64,000 nt of DNA from Tenacibaculum todarodis (GCF_001889045.1 NZ_CP018155.1:434001-498000); one strand, 5' to 3'. Positions 28,478 through 38,619 are shown, counted from the stretch's first letter. The notes: generated by a model not told the origin, from the letters alone. Program-made: numbers and translations.

Positions 28478-29389
28478 ATGCGTAATTTTTTAAAACTATC
28501 ACTGTTACTACTATTCATATCAGTAGAAGGGTTTTCACAACAAGATCCACAGTATACACAGTATATGTATAATACAATGAGCGTGAATCCTGCCTATGCA
28601 GGATCTCGCGGTCATACCACAATAACCGCTTTGGGAAGAACTCAATGGGTTGGTTTTGATGGAGCACCAGATACTCAAACATTAAGTTATGATACACCTT
28701 TAGGATTTTCTGGAGTTGGATTAGGAATCAACTTAGTGAATGATAAATTAGGTCCTTCACATGAGACTTATTTAGATGCTAATGTTTCTTATACAATTAG
28801 AACTGGTGAGGATGGAAACTTAGCTTTAGGATTAAAACTAGGAGGACGTTTATTAAATGTAGATTGGAGTAGAGGAACCTTTCAGAGTCCAGAACCAAGG
28901 TTTAATACCAATATAAACAACAAGTTTTTACCAACATTAGGAGCAGGAGTTTATTTTCATAAACCAAAATGGTATGTAGGTTTAGCAGTACCAAACTTTA
29001 TAAGAACAGATCATTACGATGATAATATAGAAAGTATAGCTGTAGAGCGTTTACACTTCTTTTTAATAACAGGTTATGTTTTTGATTTAAGTGATGATAT
29101 TAAGTTTAAACCAGCTGCATTATTAAAAGGAGTACAAGGAGCACCATTATCATTAGACATTTCAGCTAACTTCTTGTTTAATGAAAAGTTTAGAGCAGGA
29201 TTAGCTTGGAGATGGGACGATTCTATAAGTGCATTATTAGGTTTTCAAGTAAGCGATGGATTAAACATTGGTTATGCTTATGACTTAACAACATCAAACT
29301 ACAGTAATTATAACTCAGGAACTCATGAAGTAATGTTACGTTATGAGATATTTAGAGAAGGACCAGTTAAATCACCAAGATTCTTTTAA
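28478..29389 (+). CDS. PorP/SprF family type IX secretion outer-membrane protein
   Basis: 303 aa with a signal peptide (LLLLFISVEGFS, then QQDPQYTQYMYN). The start of the mature protein, QQDPQYTQYMYNTMSVNPAY, is the hallmark of the PorP/SprF family, and the rest alternates short amphipathic strands typical of an outer-membrane beta-barrel. In Flavobacterium johnsoniae SprF is needed for secretion or surface attachment of the SprB adhesin encoded next to it. Here the gene begins 33 bases after the adhesin stop and is followed 10 bases later by the PorE-like gene, so all three are probably one operon. Its likely role is as dedicated partner for the 5,813-aa adhesin (inference from position). 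Confidence 0.92.
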   Translation: MRNFLKLSLLLLFISVEGFSQQDPQYTQYMYNTMSVNPAYAGSRGHTTITALGRTQWVGFDGAPDTQTLSYDTPLGFSGVGLGINLVNDKLGPSHETYLDANVSYTIRTGEDGNLALGLKLGGRLLNVDWSRGTFQSPEPRFNTNINNKFLPTLGAGVYFHKPKWYVGLAVPNFIRTDHYDDNIESIAVERLHFFLITGYVFDLSDDIKFKPAALLKGVQGAPLSLDISANFLFNEKFRAGLAWRWDDSISALLGFQVSDGLNIGYAYDLTTSNYSNYNSGTHEVMLRYEIFREGPVKSPRFF

Positions 29390-29399
29390 CCCTTATTTT

Positions 29400-31427
29400 A
29401 TGAAAACAAAACTATTATATATATTAATGTTAGCTTTTGCTGTTCAATGTTTTGGACAACGTAAATATGCTGCTGATCAATATTTTAAAGAATACGCTTA
29501 TACTAAGTCTGCAGATTTATATAAAGAAATCTTTATGAAAGGAGATAGTTCTAAACTTGTTTTAGAGCGTTTAGGAGACTCTTATTATTATAATACTCAA
29601 GCTTTAGAATCTGAGTTATGGTATAGTAAGTTAATTAACAATTATGGATCTGAAGTTTTACCAGAATATTATTTCCGTTATGCGCAGGCATTAAAAAGTA
29701 ATGGAAATTATGAAAAGTCTGATGAAATTATGAAAAAATTTCGCAGCCTTAAATCTGATGATACAAGAAGTGAAGATTTAGCATCAACTCCAGATTATGT
29801 GTCTGCATATAGTGATAATGATAAAGAGTTAATTAATATACATAATGTATCTATTAATACGCAGTATTCAGATTTTGGTGGTTTTATAGATAATGAAGAA
29901 TTTTACTTTGCTTCTTCATCACCAAAAGCGTCTTCAAGAAATAGGTTATATAAATGGAATAGTCAGCCTTTTTTAGATCTATATAAAGCGGATATTCAAG
30001 TTCAAAAATTTGAAGATGCAACTGATGAAAGTATTTTAGAATTATCTGATAAAGATTTATTGAATAGTAACATTAATACGCGTTACCATGAAGCTAATGC
30101 AATCTTTACTAAAGATTCTCAAACAATGTATTTCACCAGAGATAATTATGATGGAAGACGTCGTGGAAAAGATAAAAACCGTGAAACTCATTTAAAATTA
30201 TATAAATCAACGTTAAAAAATGGAAAATGGTCAAATGTAGAAGAACTACCTTTTAATAGTAAGGATTATTCTATTGGTCATCCAGCATTAAGTGTAGATG
30301 AAAAAACATTATATTTTGTTTCTGATATGCCAGGTGGAATAGGAGCAACTGATATTTATAGTGTTTCTGTTGATGGAGAAAACTACGGAGTACCTACAAA
30401 CTTAGGAAAAGAAATTAATACAGAGGGTCGCGAAATGTTTCCTTTTATTAGTGAAGATAATGTTTTCTATTTTTCATCAGATGGACATTTAGGTTTAGGT
30501 GCGTTAGATATTTTTGAATCAAAAATTACTAATAATTCTTTTTCAAAAGTAAAAAACATTGAAGCACCATTTAATAGTAAAATGGATGATTTTGCTTTTA
30601 TTGTAAACAAAGAAAAAAATAAAGGTTTTTTCTCTTCTAATAGAGAAGGAGGTAAAGGAGATGATGATATTTATAGTTTCATGATTTCACCTAAACCAAT
30701 AAAACCTTGTATGCAAAGCCTTAACGGTATAGTTACTGAAACTATTACAGGTAATATATTACCATTTGCAACCGTAAAACTTATAGATACAGTAGGTAAA
30801 GTTATTGCAACTAAACAGTCTGATGCTCAAGGTGCTTATAGTTTTACAGAAATTCCTTGTGAATCTTCTTATACTGTACTAGGAGAAAAGAAAAATTACA
30901 AGTCTGATAGAAACTCTGTTACAGGAACAAAAGAAGATGGTAAGGTCTTAAAAGCTGATTTAAGTTTAGAAGCATTAATTATTGGAAATGAAATTGTAAT
31001 TAACCCTATTTTCTTTGATTTTGATAAATTTAATATTAGAGACGAAGCTGCTTATGAATTAGAGAAAATTGTTTCAGTATTAGAGAATAATCCTAATATG
31101 GTTATTAAGATTGAATCTCATACAGATAGTAGAGCTACTAAAGCTTATAATAGAAGATTATCAACAAATAGAGCAAAATCTACTAGAGATTATATTGTTT
31201 CAAGAGGTATAAGTTCAGCTAGAATAGAAAGTGCTATTGGTTATGGTGAAAGTCAATTATTAAATGACTGTAATGATGCTAATATGGATAAATGTTCAGA
31301 AGCAGAGCATCAAAGAAACCGTAGGTCTAAGTTTATCATTGTTAGTGGAAATATAAATAATGTAAAAGTAAATGATCCTAATGCCGTTCCTTTAAAGAAA
31401 GTTGATCCAAAACCTGGAAGATATTAG
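29400..31427 (+). CDS. PorE-like OmpA family protein (TPR, PD40 propeller, CarboxypepD_reg, OmpA)
   Basis: 675 aa from the ATG at 29400. That start gives a clean signal peptide (MKTKLLYILMLAFAVQCFG) and clears the SprF stop by 10 bases; an in-frame ATG at 29343 would overlap the upstream gene and bury the signal. Order of parts: TPR-like helices (about 20-125), PD40/WD40-like beta-propeller blades (about 160-435, e.g. YFVSDMPGGIGATDIY), a carboxypeptidase-regulatory-like domain (about 440-525), and an OmpA C-terminal peptidoglycan-binding domain (about 540-655, FFDFDKFNIRDEAAYELEKI). This is the arrangement described for the T9SS component PorE. It probably anchors the SprF-like channel or adhesin complex to peptidoglycan. 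Confidence 0.88.
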   Translation: MKTKLLYILMLAFAVQCFGQRKYAADQYFKEYAYTKSADLYKEIFMKGDSSKLVLERLGDSYYYNTQALESELWYSKLINNYGSEVLPEYYFRYAQALKSNGNYEKSDEIMKKFRSLKSDDTRSEDLASTPDYVSAYSDNDKELINIHNVSINTQYSDFGGFIDNEEFYFASSSPKASSRNRLYKWNSQPFLDLYKADIQVQKFEDATDESILELSDKDLLNSNINTRYHEANAIFTKDSQTMYFTRDNYDGRRRGKDKNRETHLKLYKSTLKNGKWSNVEELPFNSKDYSIGHPALSVDEKTLYFVSDMPGGIGATDIYSVSVDGENYGVPTNLGKEINTEGREMFPFISEDNVFYFSSDGHLGLGALDIFESKITNNSFSKVKNIEAPFNSKMDDFAFIVNKEKNKGFFSSNREGGKGDDDIYSFMISPKPIKPCMQSLNGIVTETITGNILPFATVKLIDTVGKVIATKQSDAQGAYSFTEIPCESSYTVLGEKKNYKSDRNSVTGTKEDGKVLKADLSLEALIIGNEIVINPIFFDFDKFNIRDEAAYELEKIVSVLENNPNMVIKIESHTDSRATKAYNRRLSTNRAKSTRDYIVSRGISSARIESAIGYGESQLLNDCNDANMDKCSEAEHQRNRRSKFIIVSGNINNVKVNDPNAVPLKKVDPKPGRY

Positions 31428-31464
31428 AGTGAGAATAATTCCCTCCTCTATTCTTCACTTTTAT

Positions 31465-31494
31465 AACTCCAACAGAAATGTTGGAGTTTTTTTA
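31465..31494 (+). terminator. Rho-independent terminator of the adhesin-SprF-OmpA operon
   Basis: A perfect 10-bp stem (AACTCCAACA, 31465-31474, with TGTTGGAGTT, 31479-31488), a GAAA loop and a following T-run. Confidence 0.85.
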
Positions 31495-31510
31495 TTAATT
31501 TATTAAAGAG

Positions 31511-31551
31511 AAAAGCCTGATAAAAATAACATTTATTTTTATCAGGCTTTT
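31511..31551 (-). terminator. Long hairpin terminator after folD
   Basis: A 19-bp perfect stem (31511-31529 with 31533-31551) and a 3-nt loop just beyond the folD stop. A/T ends on both sides make it usable in either direction. Confidence 0.8.
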
Positions 31552-31565
31552 TTAATTTGACTATA

Positions 31566-32441
31566 TTAAAATTTTCTACTGCACGCTAATAAAGTGTTTT
31601 TAAGTAACATTGCAATGGTCATTGGTCCAACACCTCCCGGAACTGGTGTAATAAAGGCAGCTTTTTTAGAAACACCTTCAAAGTCTACATCTCCAACTAA
31701 TCTAAAACCACTTTTTTTATTAGAGTCTGCTACACGTGTTATTCCTACATCAATTACAGTTACATTATCTTTTACCATATCTGCTTTTAAAAACTCTGGA
31801 ATACCTAGAGCAGCGACAATAATATCAGCTGTTTTTGTGATTTCAGCTAAATTTTTAGTTCTACTATGACAAAGTGTAACTGTTGCATTACCAACTTTAC
31901 GCTTTTGAGATAACAAAATACTCATTGGACTTCCAACAATATGACTTCTCCCTAATACAACTACATTTTTACCCGATGTTTCTACATTATAACGATCTAA
32001 TAATTCTAAAATACCAGAAGGAGTAGCTGAGATGAAAGTAGGTAAGTTTAGTGCCATTTTTCCAACATTGGTTGGATGAAATCCATCAACATCTTTATCT
32101 GGATCAACTGCCATTAAAATTTTCTGTTCATCTATATGTTTAGGCAATGGTAACTGAACTATAAACCCATCAACATCTTTATCAATATTTAAAATGTTTA
32201 TTTCATTTAACAAATCATCTTCAGTAGTATTTTCAGGCAATCTTATTAAAGTAGATTCAAATCCAACTCTTTCACAAGCTTTTACTTTTGCATTTACATA
32301 GGTTAAGCTTGCTCCATCATTACCAACTATAACAGCTGCAAGATGTGGTGTTTTTTGCTCTCTTCTTTTTAATTCAGAAACTTCTAAAGCAATCTCTTCT
32401 TTAATATCTGCTGAAGTTTTTTTACCGTCTAATAATGTCAT
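31566..32441 (-). CDS. folD: Bifunctional methylenetetrahydrofolate dehydrogenase/cyclohydrolase FolD
   Basis: 291 aa from the ATG at 32441 ([17 protein letters not shown]). A longer in-frame start 11 codons upstream adds an unconserved tail and was not used. FolD makes 10-formyl-THF from 5,10-methylene-THF in cytosolic one-carbon metabolism. Family signatures are clear: [14 protein letters not shown] with the catalytic Lys, [12 protein letters not shown], the NADP-binding [15 protein letters not shown], and the C-terminal [11 protein letters not shown]. Length is normal. It lies downstream of ffh on the same strand, separated by a hairpin terminator. Confidence 0.97.
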   Translation of the reverse strand: MTLLDGKKTSADIKEEIALEVSELKRREQKTPHLAAVIVGNDGASLTYVNAKVKACERVGFESTLIRLPENTTEDDLLNEINILNIDKDVDGFIVQLPLPKHIDEQKILMAVDPDKDVDGFHPTNVGKMALNLPTFISATPSGILELLDRYNVETSGKNVVVLGRSHIVGSPMSILLSQKRKVGNATVTLCHSRTKNLAEITKTADIIVAALGIPEFLKADMVKDNVTVIDVGITRVADSNKKSGFRLVGDVDFEGVSKKAAFITPVPGGVGPMTIAMLLKNTLLACSRKF

Positions 32442-32472
32442 TTTTAATATTGTTATGTTGTGTTTATAAAAC

Positions 32473-32499
32473 AAAAAAGAAGCCGTAGCTTCTCTTTTT
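32473..32499 (-). terminator. Terminator after ffh
   Basis: AGAAGC-CGTA-GCTTCT hairpin (32478-32493) directly beyond the ffh stop, with a T-run on the minus strand. It separates ffh from folD. Confidence 0.75.
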
Positions 32500-33828
32500 T
32501 TATTTCATTCCTTGCATCATTTGCATCATTTTCTTTCCGCCGCCGCCTTGCATCATTTTCATCATTTTACTCATTTGAGTAAACTGTTTCATTAATTGAT
32601 TAACTTCTTGTACACTAGTACCAGAACCTTTTGCAATTCTCTTTTTTCTACTTGCATTTATTGTTGTTGGTTCGCTTCTTTCTTTTGGAGTCATTGAATG
32701 AATGATTGCTTCAATACCTTTAAATGCATCATCATCTATATCTACATCTTTCATAGCTTTTCCTGCTCCAGGAATCATACCAACAAGATCTTTCATAGAT
32801 CCCATTTTTTTAATTTGCTGAATTTGTTTTAAGAAATCATCAAAACCAAACTGATTTTTAGCAATTTTCTTTTGAAGTTTTCTAGCTTCTTCTTCATCAA
32901 ATTGATCTTGGGCACGTTCTACAAGAGAAATTACATCTCCCATTCCCAAAATTCTTTCTGCCATACGATCTGGATGAAAAACATCAATTGCTTCCATTTT
33001 TTCTCCAGTACCAATAAATTTTATTGGCTTATCTACTACAGATTTAATAGTTAATGCTGCTCCACCACGAGTATCACCATCTAACTTTGTAAGTACAACT
33101 CCGTCAAAATTTAATAAATCGTTAAATGCTTTTGCAGTATTAACAGCATCTTGACCCGTCATAGAATCTACAACAAATAAAGTTTCTTGCGGATTTACAG
33201 CTTTATGAATATTAGAAATCTCAGTCATTAAAGCTTCATCTACAGCTAAACGACCTGCGGTATCTATAATTACTACATTTTTACTATTCGCTTTTGCATG
33301 TGCAATTGCATTTTTAGAAATTTCTACTGGATCATTGTTACCAACTTCAGCATAAACATCTACACCAATTTGTTCTCCAACAACTTGTAATTGGTTTATT
33401 GCGGCTGGTCTGTATACATCACAACCAACTAATAAAACTTGTTTTGCTTTTTTAGTTTTTAAATAGTTTGCTAATTTTCCTGAAAAAGTTGTTTTACCAG
33501 AACCTTGTAAACCAGACATTAATATGACAGTTGGCGAACCACCTAAATTAATACCAACAGTGTCTCCACCCATTAACAGCGTAAGTTCGTCTTTTACCAA
33601 CTTTACCATTAATTGACCTGGGTTTAATGTTGTTAATACATCTTGACCTAAGGCTTGTGTTTGTACTTTTTTAGTAAATTCTTTAGCAATTTTAAAGTTA
33701 ACATCGGCATCTAAAAGTGCTCTACGAACTTCTTTTAAAGTTTCTGCAACGTTTACTTCTGTAATTTTACCATGCCCTTTAAGGGTGTGTAAGGCTTTAT
33801 CTAACTTTTCGCTTAAATTATTAAACAT
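32500..33828 (-). CDS. ffh: Signal recognition particle protein Ffh
   Basis: 442 aa from the ATG at 33828 ([18 protein letters not shown]); an in-frame ATG nine codons upstream would overlap the promoter and adds no conserved sequence. Ffh is the SRP54 GTPase that binds 4.5S RNA and signal sequences for co-translational membrane targeting. N domain about 1-95. G domain with P-loop [15 protein letters not shown] (about 105-120), DTAGR and [13 protein letters not shown]. The C-terminal M domain is Met-rich and ends in a run of [18 protein letters not shown] type. Confidence 0.97.
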   Translation of the reverse strand: MFNNLSEKLDKALHTLKGHGKITEVNVAETLKEVRRALLDADVNFKIAKEFTKKVQTQALGQDVLTTLNPGQLMVKLVKDELTLLMGGDTVGINLGGSPTVILMSGLQGSGKTTFSGKLANYLKTKKAKQVLLVGCDVYRPAAINQLQVVGEQIGVDVYAEVGNNDPVEISKNAIAHAKANSKNVVIIDTAGRLAVDEALMTEISNIHKAVNPQETLFVVDSMTGQDAVNTAKAFNDLLNFDGVVLTKLDGDTRGGAALTIKSVVDKPIKFIGTGEKMEAIDVFHPDRMAERILGMGDVISLVERAQDQFDEEEARKLQKKIAKNQFGFDDFLKQIQQIKKMGSMKDLVGMIPGAGKAMKDVDIDDDAFKGIEAIIHSMTPKERSEPTTINASRKKRIAKGSGTSVQEVNQLMKQFTQMSKMMKMMQGGGGKKMMQMMQGMK

Positions 33829-33854
33829 AAAATTTGTGTTCTTTTTTGGAAACA

Positions 33855-33862
33855 CAAATATA
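33855..33862 (-). promoter_or_regulatory. -7 promoter element of ffh
   Basis: Minus-strand TATATTTG matches TAnnTTTG, 27 bases upstream of the ffh ATG. Confidence 0.5.
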
Positions 33863-33905
33863 CTACTTAGTACTAAGTTTTAAGAATGTAAGGTGTAGTT
33901 TTTTG

Positions 33906-34331
33906 TTAATCTTCTTTAGAAATTAGGCTTATAATAAAGTTAATAAGATGGATAAATACTGAAATTACGAATAAAAGTAGACTACAGAATAAAATTATAT
34001 TAATGATATCGGCTTCATTTTCAGTTTTTACATTATCTATTTTAAGTATGTAAATAACAAATAAAATTAAAGATAAAGTCTGAAACAGTATATGAATAAT
34101 AGTTAACCATTTTTTAGATCTTTTCTTAGCCCAATTTAAAGCGAAGTAATTTAAACCCATTAAACTGAAAAAAACAGCCATAATAAGAAATGTATTCCAA
34201 TAATTTATAGAAAAATCTCCACCATAATAGGCAATTTTTAAAGAATTGTTTTTAAAAATGAACCCTAAAATAATACTGACTGGAATTAATCCGAAGAAAA
34301 AAAAATGAGGTTTTTCTGCTATTTTTTTCAT
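33906..34331 (-). CDS. Small four-helix membrane protein, unknown function
   Basis: 141 aa with four predicted membrane helices (about 9-26, 44-64, 76-96, 108-134) and a lysine-rich loop (KKRSKKW) between helices 2 and 3. Its start immediately follows the stop of the DinB-like gene (no gap), so the two are probably translationally coupled. I do not recognise the family with confidence; nothing indicates transport or enzymatic residues. Confidence 0.75.
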   Translation of the reverse strand: MKKIAEKPHFFFFGLIPVSIILGFIFKNNSLKIAYYGGDFSINYWNTFLIMAVFFSLMGLNYFALNWAKKRSKKWLTIIHILFQTLSLILFVIYILKIDNVKTENEADIINIILFCSLLLFVISVFIHLINFIISLISKED

Positions 34332-34865
34332 CTATTTAGATGAATGTTTTTCTTCTAAAATGGTAGTATGATGTTCAGTATGGTAAGCCGTCCACATTAT
34401 AATTTCTCGCAATGGCATTTTACCCATTAATGGATGCGGAAGTATTAATGTATCTAAGTTTTTATCTTTTAGTTTTAGAGTTTTGTATTGTAGTTTTTTA
34501 TTCTGAATTTCTAATGTAGAAAGTAATTGCTTGTATTTTTTTTCTGATGGAGTTTTAACATTAATATTAAATGCTCTTGCTTTTTCTTGATTTACAATTA
34601 ACTTATCTTGATATTTTTTTACAACTTCATTATAAGTTCTAACTTCTCTGTTTGAAGTTCCAAATTTTGATTTCAATATAAATGAAGGAAAACTTAATGC
34701 ATTGTTTAGTTTTTGAATTGAGTTAACTAGGTGTTCAATATGTTGCCCAGTTGTCCATTTTCCTTCAGGACCTTTTTCAAAAGTATCTTCGGGTTGTTCT
34801 TTTAACCAATCAAAAAGTTGTTGGTGTTTATCTTCTAATAAATTTACAATAGATTCTTTATTCAT
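34332..34865 (-). CDS. DinB-like (DinB_2 superfamily) protein
   Basis: 177 aa. A four-helix-bundle protein with spaced histidines typical of the metal-binding DinB/YfiT fold: QHIEHL near residues 42-47, and YHTEHH near 162-167. DinB_2 proteins include thiol-dependent S-transferases and damage-inducible proteins of unknown substrate, so no reaction is assigned. It is the first gene of a pair with the membrane protein at 33906. Start at the ATG at 34865; no competing start nearby. Confidence 0.8.
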   Translation of the reverse strand: MNKESIVNLLEDKHQQLFDWLKEQPEDTFEKGPEGKWTTGQHIEHLVNSIQKLNNALSFPSFILKSKFGTSNREVRTYNEVVKKYQDKLIVNQEKARAFNINVKTPSEKKYKQLLSTLEIQNKKLQYKTLKLKDKNLDTLILPHPLMGKMPLREIIMWTAYHTEHHTTILEEKHSSK

Positions 34866-34918
34866 ATAAATGAGTCTTGGAAATCTAAAGATAGCTAAAT
34901 TTAATTAAGGTTTTTTTA

Positions 34919-35395
34919 CTACTTCGGAATAAAATTAAGTGCAGCACCATTTATACAATGACGTTTTCCTGTAGTTTTTTGCGGGCCATCATCAAAAGAA
35001 TGACCTAAATGACCACCACAAGTATTACATTTTAATTCGGTTCTTGCATAGCCCAATTTATAATCTACATCTAATGCAACGTTTCCTTTAATTGCTCTAT
35101 CAAAAGAAGGCCATCCAGAACCCGAATCAAATTTATTTTTAGATGAATATAAAGGAGTATTACATGCAGCACAATTATAAGTTCCGTTTGTGTAATTCTT
35201 ATCCAAAGAACTAGAAAAAGCTCTTTCTGTACCAGCTTCCCTCAATACATAATATTGCATCTTGGTAAGTGATTCTTTCCATTCAGCATCAGTTTTTGTA
35301 ATTTGATACTTAGATTTTTCATCAGATTTATTTTGTCCTTTTAGGGTACAGTTTAAAAATAAACTAAGTGTAATTAATAGGATACTATTTCTCAT
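34919..35395 (-). CDS. msrB: Exported peptide-methionine (R)-S-oxide reductase MsrB
   Basis: 158 aa. Repairs methionine-R-sulfoxide in proteins. Two zinc CxxC pairs (CAAC and CNTC), the FDSGSGWPSF signature, GHLGHSFDDGP, and the catalytic Cys in KRHCING near residue 147 are all present. The N-terminus (MRNSILLITLSLFLNC) is a signal peptide with a Cys at 16 that may be lipidated, implying periplasmic or membrane-anchored action. The first four bases of its ORF overlap the end of the hydrolase gene (35392), giving an ATG/TGA-type coupling. Confidence 0.93.
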   Translation of the reverse strand: MRNSILLITLSLFLNCTLKGQNKSDEKSKYQITKTDAEWKESLTKMQYYVLREAGTERAFSSSLDKNYTNGTYNCAACNTPLYSSKNKFDSGSGWPSFDRAIKGNVALDVDYKLGYARTELKCNTCGGHLGHSFDDGPQKTTGKRHCINGAALNFIPK

Positions 35396-36270
35396 AAGTT
35401 GTTTTTAATAATAAAATTTACGGCTCGATTCATTGTTTCTTTATTACGTAAAATTTTGGTGTGCCCAAGGCCATTTGTAATAAGTAAAGAACCCTTCTTT
35501 AAATTCTGACGAATATTATGCGCACAACTTACAGGAACGTCTCCATCTTTACTATCGTGAATAACCAAAGTTGGAATTTCTACTTTTTTAGCAGCGTAGT
35601 TAGCTGAATAATTATCTAAATTTATTTGTAACTTTTTATTAAAATAATTAGTCATTTTTTTAGCAATAACAGGTTTCAATCCTAGATTAGCTATAAAACG
35701 TTTTGTAATATTAGAAATTATATCTGCCGCGCCAATAGTTACTAAAGATTTAAAAATTGCTTTTTCTGCTTGTGTGTTAAGTATTGCCATTCCTCCAAAG
35801 GAATGACCAACAGCTGCTTCAAAAGGACCAAACTCATCATTAATTTTTTTAATTGTTTCTACGTATTCAATCATATTGGTTGTTTTTCCTGTAGATTTTC
35901 CATGAGCAGGAGCGTCAAAAGAAATAACCATATAACCTTTTTCTAATAATTTATCAGCAACCATAAAAAGTTGTGTACTTCTACCAGCCCAACCATGTGC
36001 TAATAAAACTTTCTTTTTAGAATACCCGTAAGATAAAACATGAATTTTTCTATCAATAGCATCCACAAAAAGTTTTTTCTTTTGTGCACTTTTTGCCATC
36101 GCAATTTCTCGCTTAGGCGTTGCGTGTTTAATAGGAGTAATTAATAATTTTATAGCAAGCCAAGTTGTTAACTTTAAAGATATAAACTGAATAGATTTAC
36201 CTGTCACTTTAACAAACTTCGGAATTTCTAGACTAGGTTTTAAGGTATTTGTATTTTCTAAAATACTCAT
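35392..36270 (-). CDS. Alpha/beta hydrolase
   Basis: 292 aa. Serine hydrolase fold: oxyanion-side HGWAG (92-96), nucleophile elbow GHSFGG with Ser157 (155-160), a late acidic residue in HDSKDGDVPV, and the terminal His in GLGHTKI. An N-terminal hydrophobic stretch (about 28-48) could be a membrane anchor. Substrate unknown. It overlaps msrB by 4 bases downstream. Confidence 0.88.
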   Translation of the reverse strand: MSILENTNTLKPSLEIPKFVKVTGKSIQFISLKLTTWLAIKLLITPIKHATPKREIAMAKSAQKKKLFVDAIDRKIHVLSYGYSKKKVLLAHGWAGRSTQLFMVADKLLEKGYMVISFDAPAHGKSTGKTTNMIEYVETIKKINDEFGPFEAAVGHSFGGMAILNTQAEKAIFKSLVTIGAADIISNITKRFIANLGLKPVIAKKMTNYFNKKLQINLDNYSANYAAKKVEIPTLVIHDSKDGDVPVSCAHNIRQNLKKGSLLITNGLGHTKILRNKETMNRAVNFIIKNNL

Positions 36271-36391
36271 TAATAAAATTTTTTAGGTAAAAATAGAATT
36301 TGTAACTTTATAAATCGAATTTTATGAGTGACTTTTTTTTAAAAAGAGGTCATAATAATATAGATATTCTAACAATTTTAAATCAAAATAA

Positions 36392-37225
36392 ATGAAAAAA
36401 TTAATAGCCTTAGCATTTATCTCAATCTTATTTATTGAATGTAGTACGGTACCAATTACTGGAAGAAAACGTATAAACTTTGTAAGTGATGCTGAAATAT
36501 TACCTTCTAGTTTTGCTCAATATGCAGGATTTTTAGAAGAAAATAAATTGTCTACTGATGCAGCAATGACTAATGAAATAAAAACTGTTGGAAGAAATAT
36601 TTCTGCAGCCGTAGACAGGTTTATGAGAGCAAATGGTATGCAATCAGAAGCAGATTCTTATCGTTGGGAATTTAACTTAATTGAAGATAAAACCGTAAAT
36701 GCTTGGTGTATGCCAGGAGGAAAAGTAGTTTTTTATACAGGAATATTACCAATTTGTGATAATACAAATGGTGTTGCTGCTGTTATGGGCCATGAAGTAG
36801 CACATGCTTTTGCCAAACATGGTCAAGAGCGTATGTCGTCATCTCAGATTCAACAATTAGGTGGTATGGCTGTAGCTATTGGAACTAATGGAAATAAAAA
36901 ATCTGAAATGTGGAATATGATTTACGGAGTAGGTTCTCAACTTGGAATGTTAGCTTTTAGTAGAACACATGAAACTGAAGCAGATAGATTAGGTTTGGTT
37001 TTTATGATAATGGCAGGTTATGATGGACCAGAAGCTGCTGAAGTTTGGGTTCGTATGAGTCAAAGAGCTAGTTCTGGTCAAGCACCACCAGAATTTATGA
37101 GTACACACCCTTCTAATGAATCAAGAATTAAAGACTTAAGAGCTTATTTACCAACAGCAAGATCATATGCAGCAAAGTTTAACAAACAAGGTACAGCTGC
37201 TAATTCAACTTCAACAAAGAAGTAA
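36392..37225 (+). CDS. M48 family zinc metallopeptidase, probable lipoprotein
   Basis: 277 aa. Zinc motif HEVAH near residues 133-137 (VMGHEVAHAFAKHGQ) and the third ligand Glu in HETEADRLG near 196, as in the LoiP/BepA/Oma1 branch of M48 that handles envelope protein quality control. The N-terminus (KKLIALAFISILFIEC) is a short signal with Cys17; the Glu before the Cys is unusual for a lipobox, so lipidation is probable rather than certain. A strong terminator follows. It is divergent from the hydrolase-msrB pair. Confidence 0.93.
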   Translation: MKKLIALAFISILFIECSTVPITGRKRINFVSDAEILPSSFAQYAGFLEENKLSTDAAMTNEIKTVGRNISAAVDRFMRANGMQSEADSYRWEFNLIEDKTVNAWCMPGGKVVFYTGILPICDNTNGVAAVMGHEVAHAFAKHGQERMSSSQIQQLGGMAVAIGTNGNKKSEMWNMIYGVGSQLGMLAFSRTHETEADRLGLVFMIMAGYDGPEAAEVWVRMSQRASSGQAPPEFMSTHPSNESRIKDLRAYLPTARSYAAKFNKQGTAANSTSTKK

Positions 37226-37249
37226 GAAAAATAGAATTACTATATTGCA

Positions 37250-37283
37250 AACCATTCTTAACTTAGTTAAGAATGGTTTTTTT
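37250..37283 (+). terminator. Terminator of the M48 peptidase gene
   Basis: A 13-bp stem (37250-37262 with 37266-37278), TTA loop and T-run. Confidence 0.85.
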
Positions 37284-37323
37284 ATGTGTAAATTGTTGTA
37301 AAGTAGTAAATTAACATAAGTGT

Positions 37324-38619
37324 ATGTTTAAAATAGGTGATAAAAAATTAATTAATGGTTGGGCTTTTTACGATTGGGCTAACTCTGTGTATTCTTTAGT
37401 TATTAGTACAGCTGTTTTTCCGTTGTATTATACAGCTATTACTGAAGGAGAAAAAGTTTGGTTTTTTGGAATAGAGTGGGAGCATCCAGACAGTTTATAT
37501 AGTTATGCACTGTCATTTTCATTTTTAATTGTTGCTCTTATTTCTCCTATTTTATCTGGTATTGCAGATTATACAGGTAGCAAGAAAAAATTTATGAAAT
37601 TTTTCTGTTGGATGGGCGGTTTATCGGTAATGAGTTTATATTTTTTCGATGGAATAGATACTGTTTGGGTTGGTATAATTTTTACCATATTAGCAAGTAT
37701 AGGTTTTTGGGCAAGTTTAGTTTTTTACAATGCTTATTTACCCGAAGTAGCACTTCCAGAGCAACAAGATAGAGCAAGTGCAAAAGGTTTTATATATGGA
37801 TATACTGGTTCTATAATTTTATTGATTATCAATTTAATATTAATACAGATGCCAGATACTTTTGGAATAACAGCTGGTATGGCTTCAAGAATTTCCTTTG
37901 TTATGGTAGGTCTTTGGTGGATTGGTTTTGCCCAAATTACTTTTAAACGTTTACCTGACGATATTTACAACAAACAACCAGACAATGATTATATTTGGAA
38001 AGGTTTTCATGAATTAAAAGTGGTTGCAAAAGAAGCAATGAATTATCCTACTTTAAAAAAGTTCTTAATTTCATTTTTCTTATTAAGTATTGGAGTACAA
38101 ACTATAATTTTAATGGCAGCAATCTTTGGCTCATCAGAATTAGGTTTGCCAGCTATGAATTTAATTATTACAATTCTATTAGTGCAAATTGTTGCTATTG
38201 CTGGAGCATTTATTTTCTCAAGATTTTCAGAAAAATGGGGAAATATAACAGCTTTAAAAGTTACCATTGCAACTTGGATGTTGGTTTGCTTTGCAGCTTT
38301 TATGTTAGATAAAAACCAAGAAAATGTAGAAATGTATTTTTATGGTTTAGGTGTATTATTAGGTTTAGTACAAGGAGCAATACAATCTTTAACACGTTCT
38401 ACCTATTCTAAATTACTGCCAGAAACGGAAGATCATGCAACTTATTTTAGTTTTTATGATGTAACTGAAAAGATAGCAATTGTATTAGGTACTTTTGTTT
38501 ATGGATTTTTATACTCACTAACTAATTCTATGCAATGGTCTGTATTGTGTATGGCAATTTTCTTTTTAGCATCGTTTATAATTTTAAGTACAATGAAGAA
38601 AACTAAGTATGTAGAGTAA
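37324..38619 (+). CDS. UMF1/Atg22-like MFS transporter
   Basis: 431 aa with about 12 membrane helices. The opening NGWAFYDWANSVYSLVI is the signature of the UMF1 (Atg22-like) branch of the major facilitator superfamily. The substrate of bacterial members is not established; vacuolar Atg22 exports amino acids. It stands alone, between terminators at 37250 and 38641. Confidence 0.9.
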   Translation: MFKIGDKKLINGWAFYDWANSVYSLVISTAVFPLYYTAITEGEKVWFFGIEWEHPDSLYSYALSFSFLIVALISPILSGIADYTGSKKKFMKFFCWMGGLSVMSLYFFDGIDTVWVGIIFTILASIGFWASLVFYNAYLPEVALPEQQDRASAKGFIYGYTGSIILLIINLILIQMPDTFGITAGMASRISFVMVGLWWIGFAQITFKRLPDDIYNKQPDNDYIWKGFHELKVVAKEAMNYPTLKKFLISFFLLSIGVQTIILMAAIFGSSELGLPAMNLIITILLVQIVAIAGAFIFSRFSEKWGNITALKVTIATWMLVCFAAFMLDKNQENVEMYFYGLGVLLGLVQGAIQSLTRSTYSKLLPETEDHATYFSFYDVTEKIAIVLGTFVYGFLYSLTNSMQWSVLCMAIFFLASFIILSTMKKTKYVE

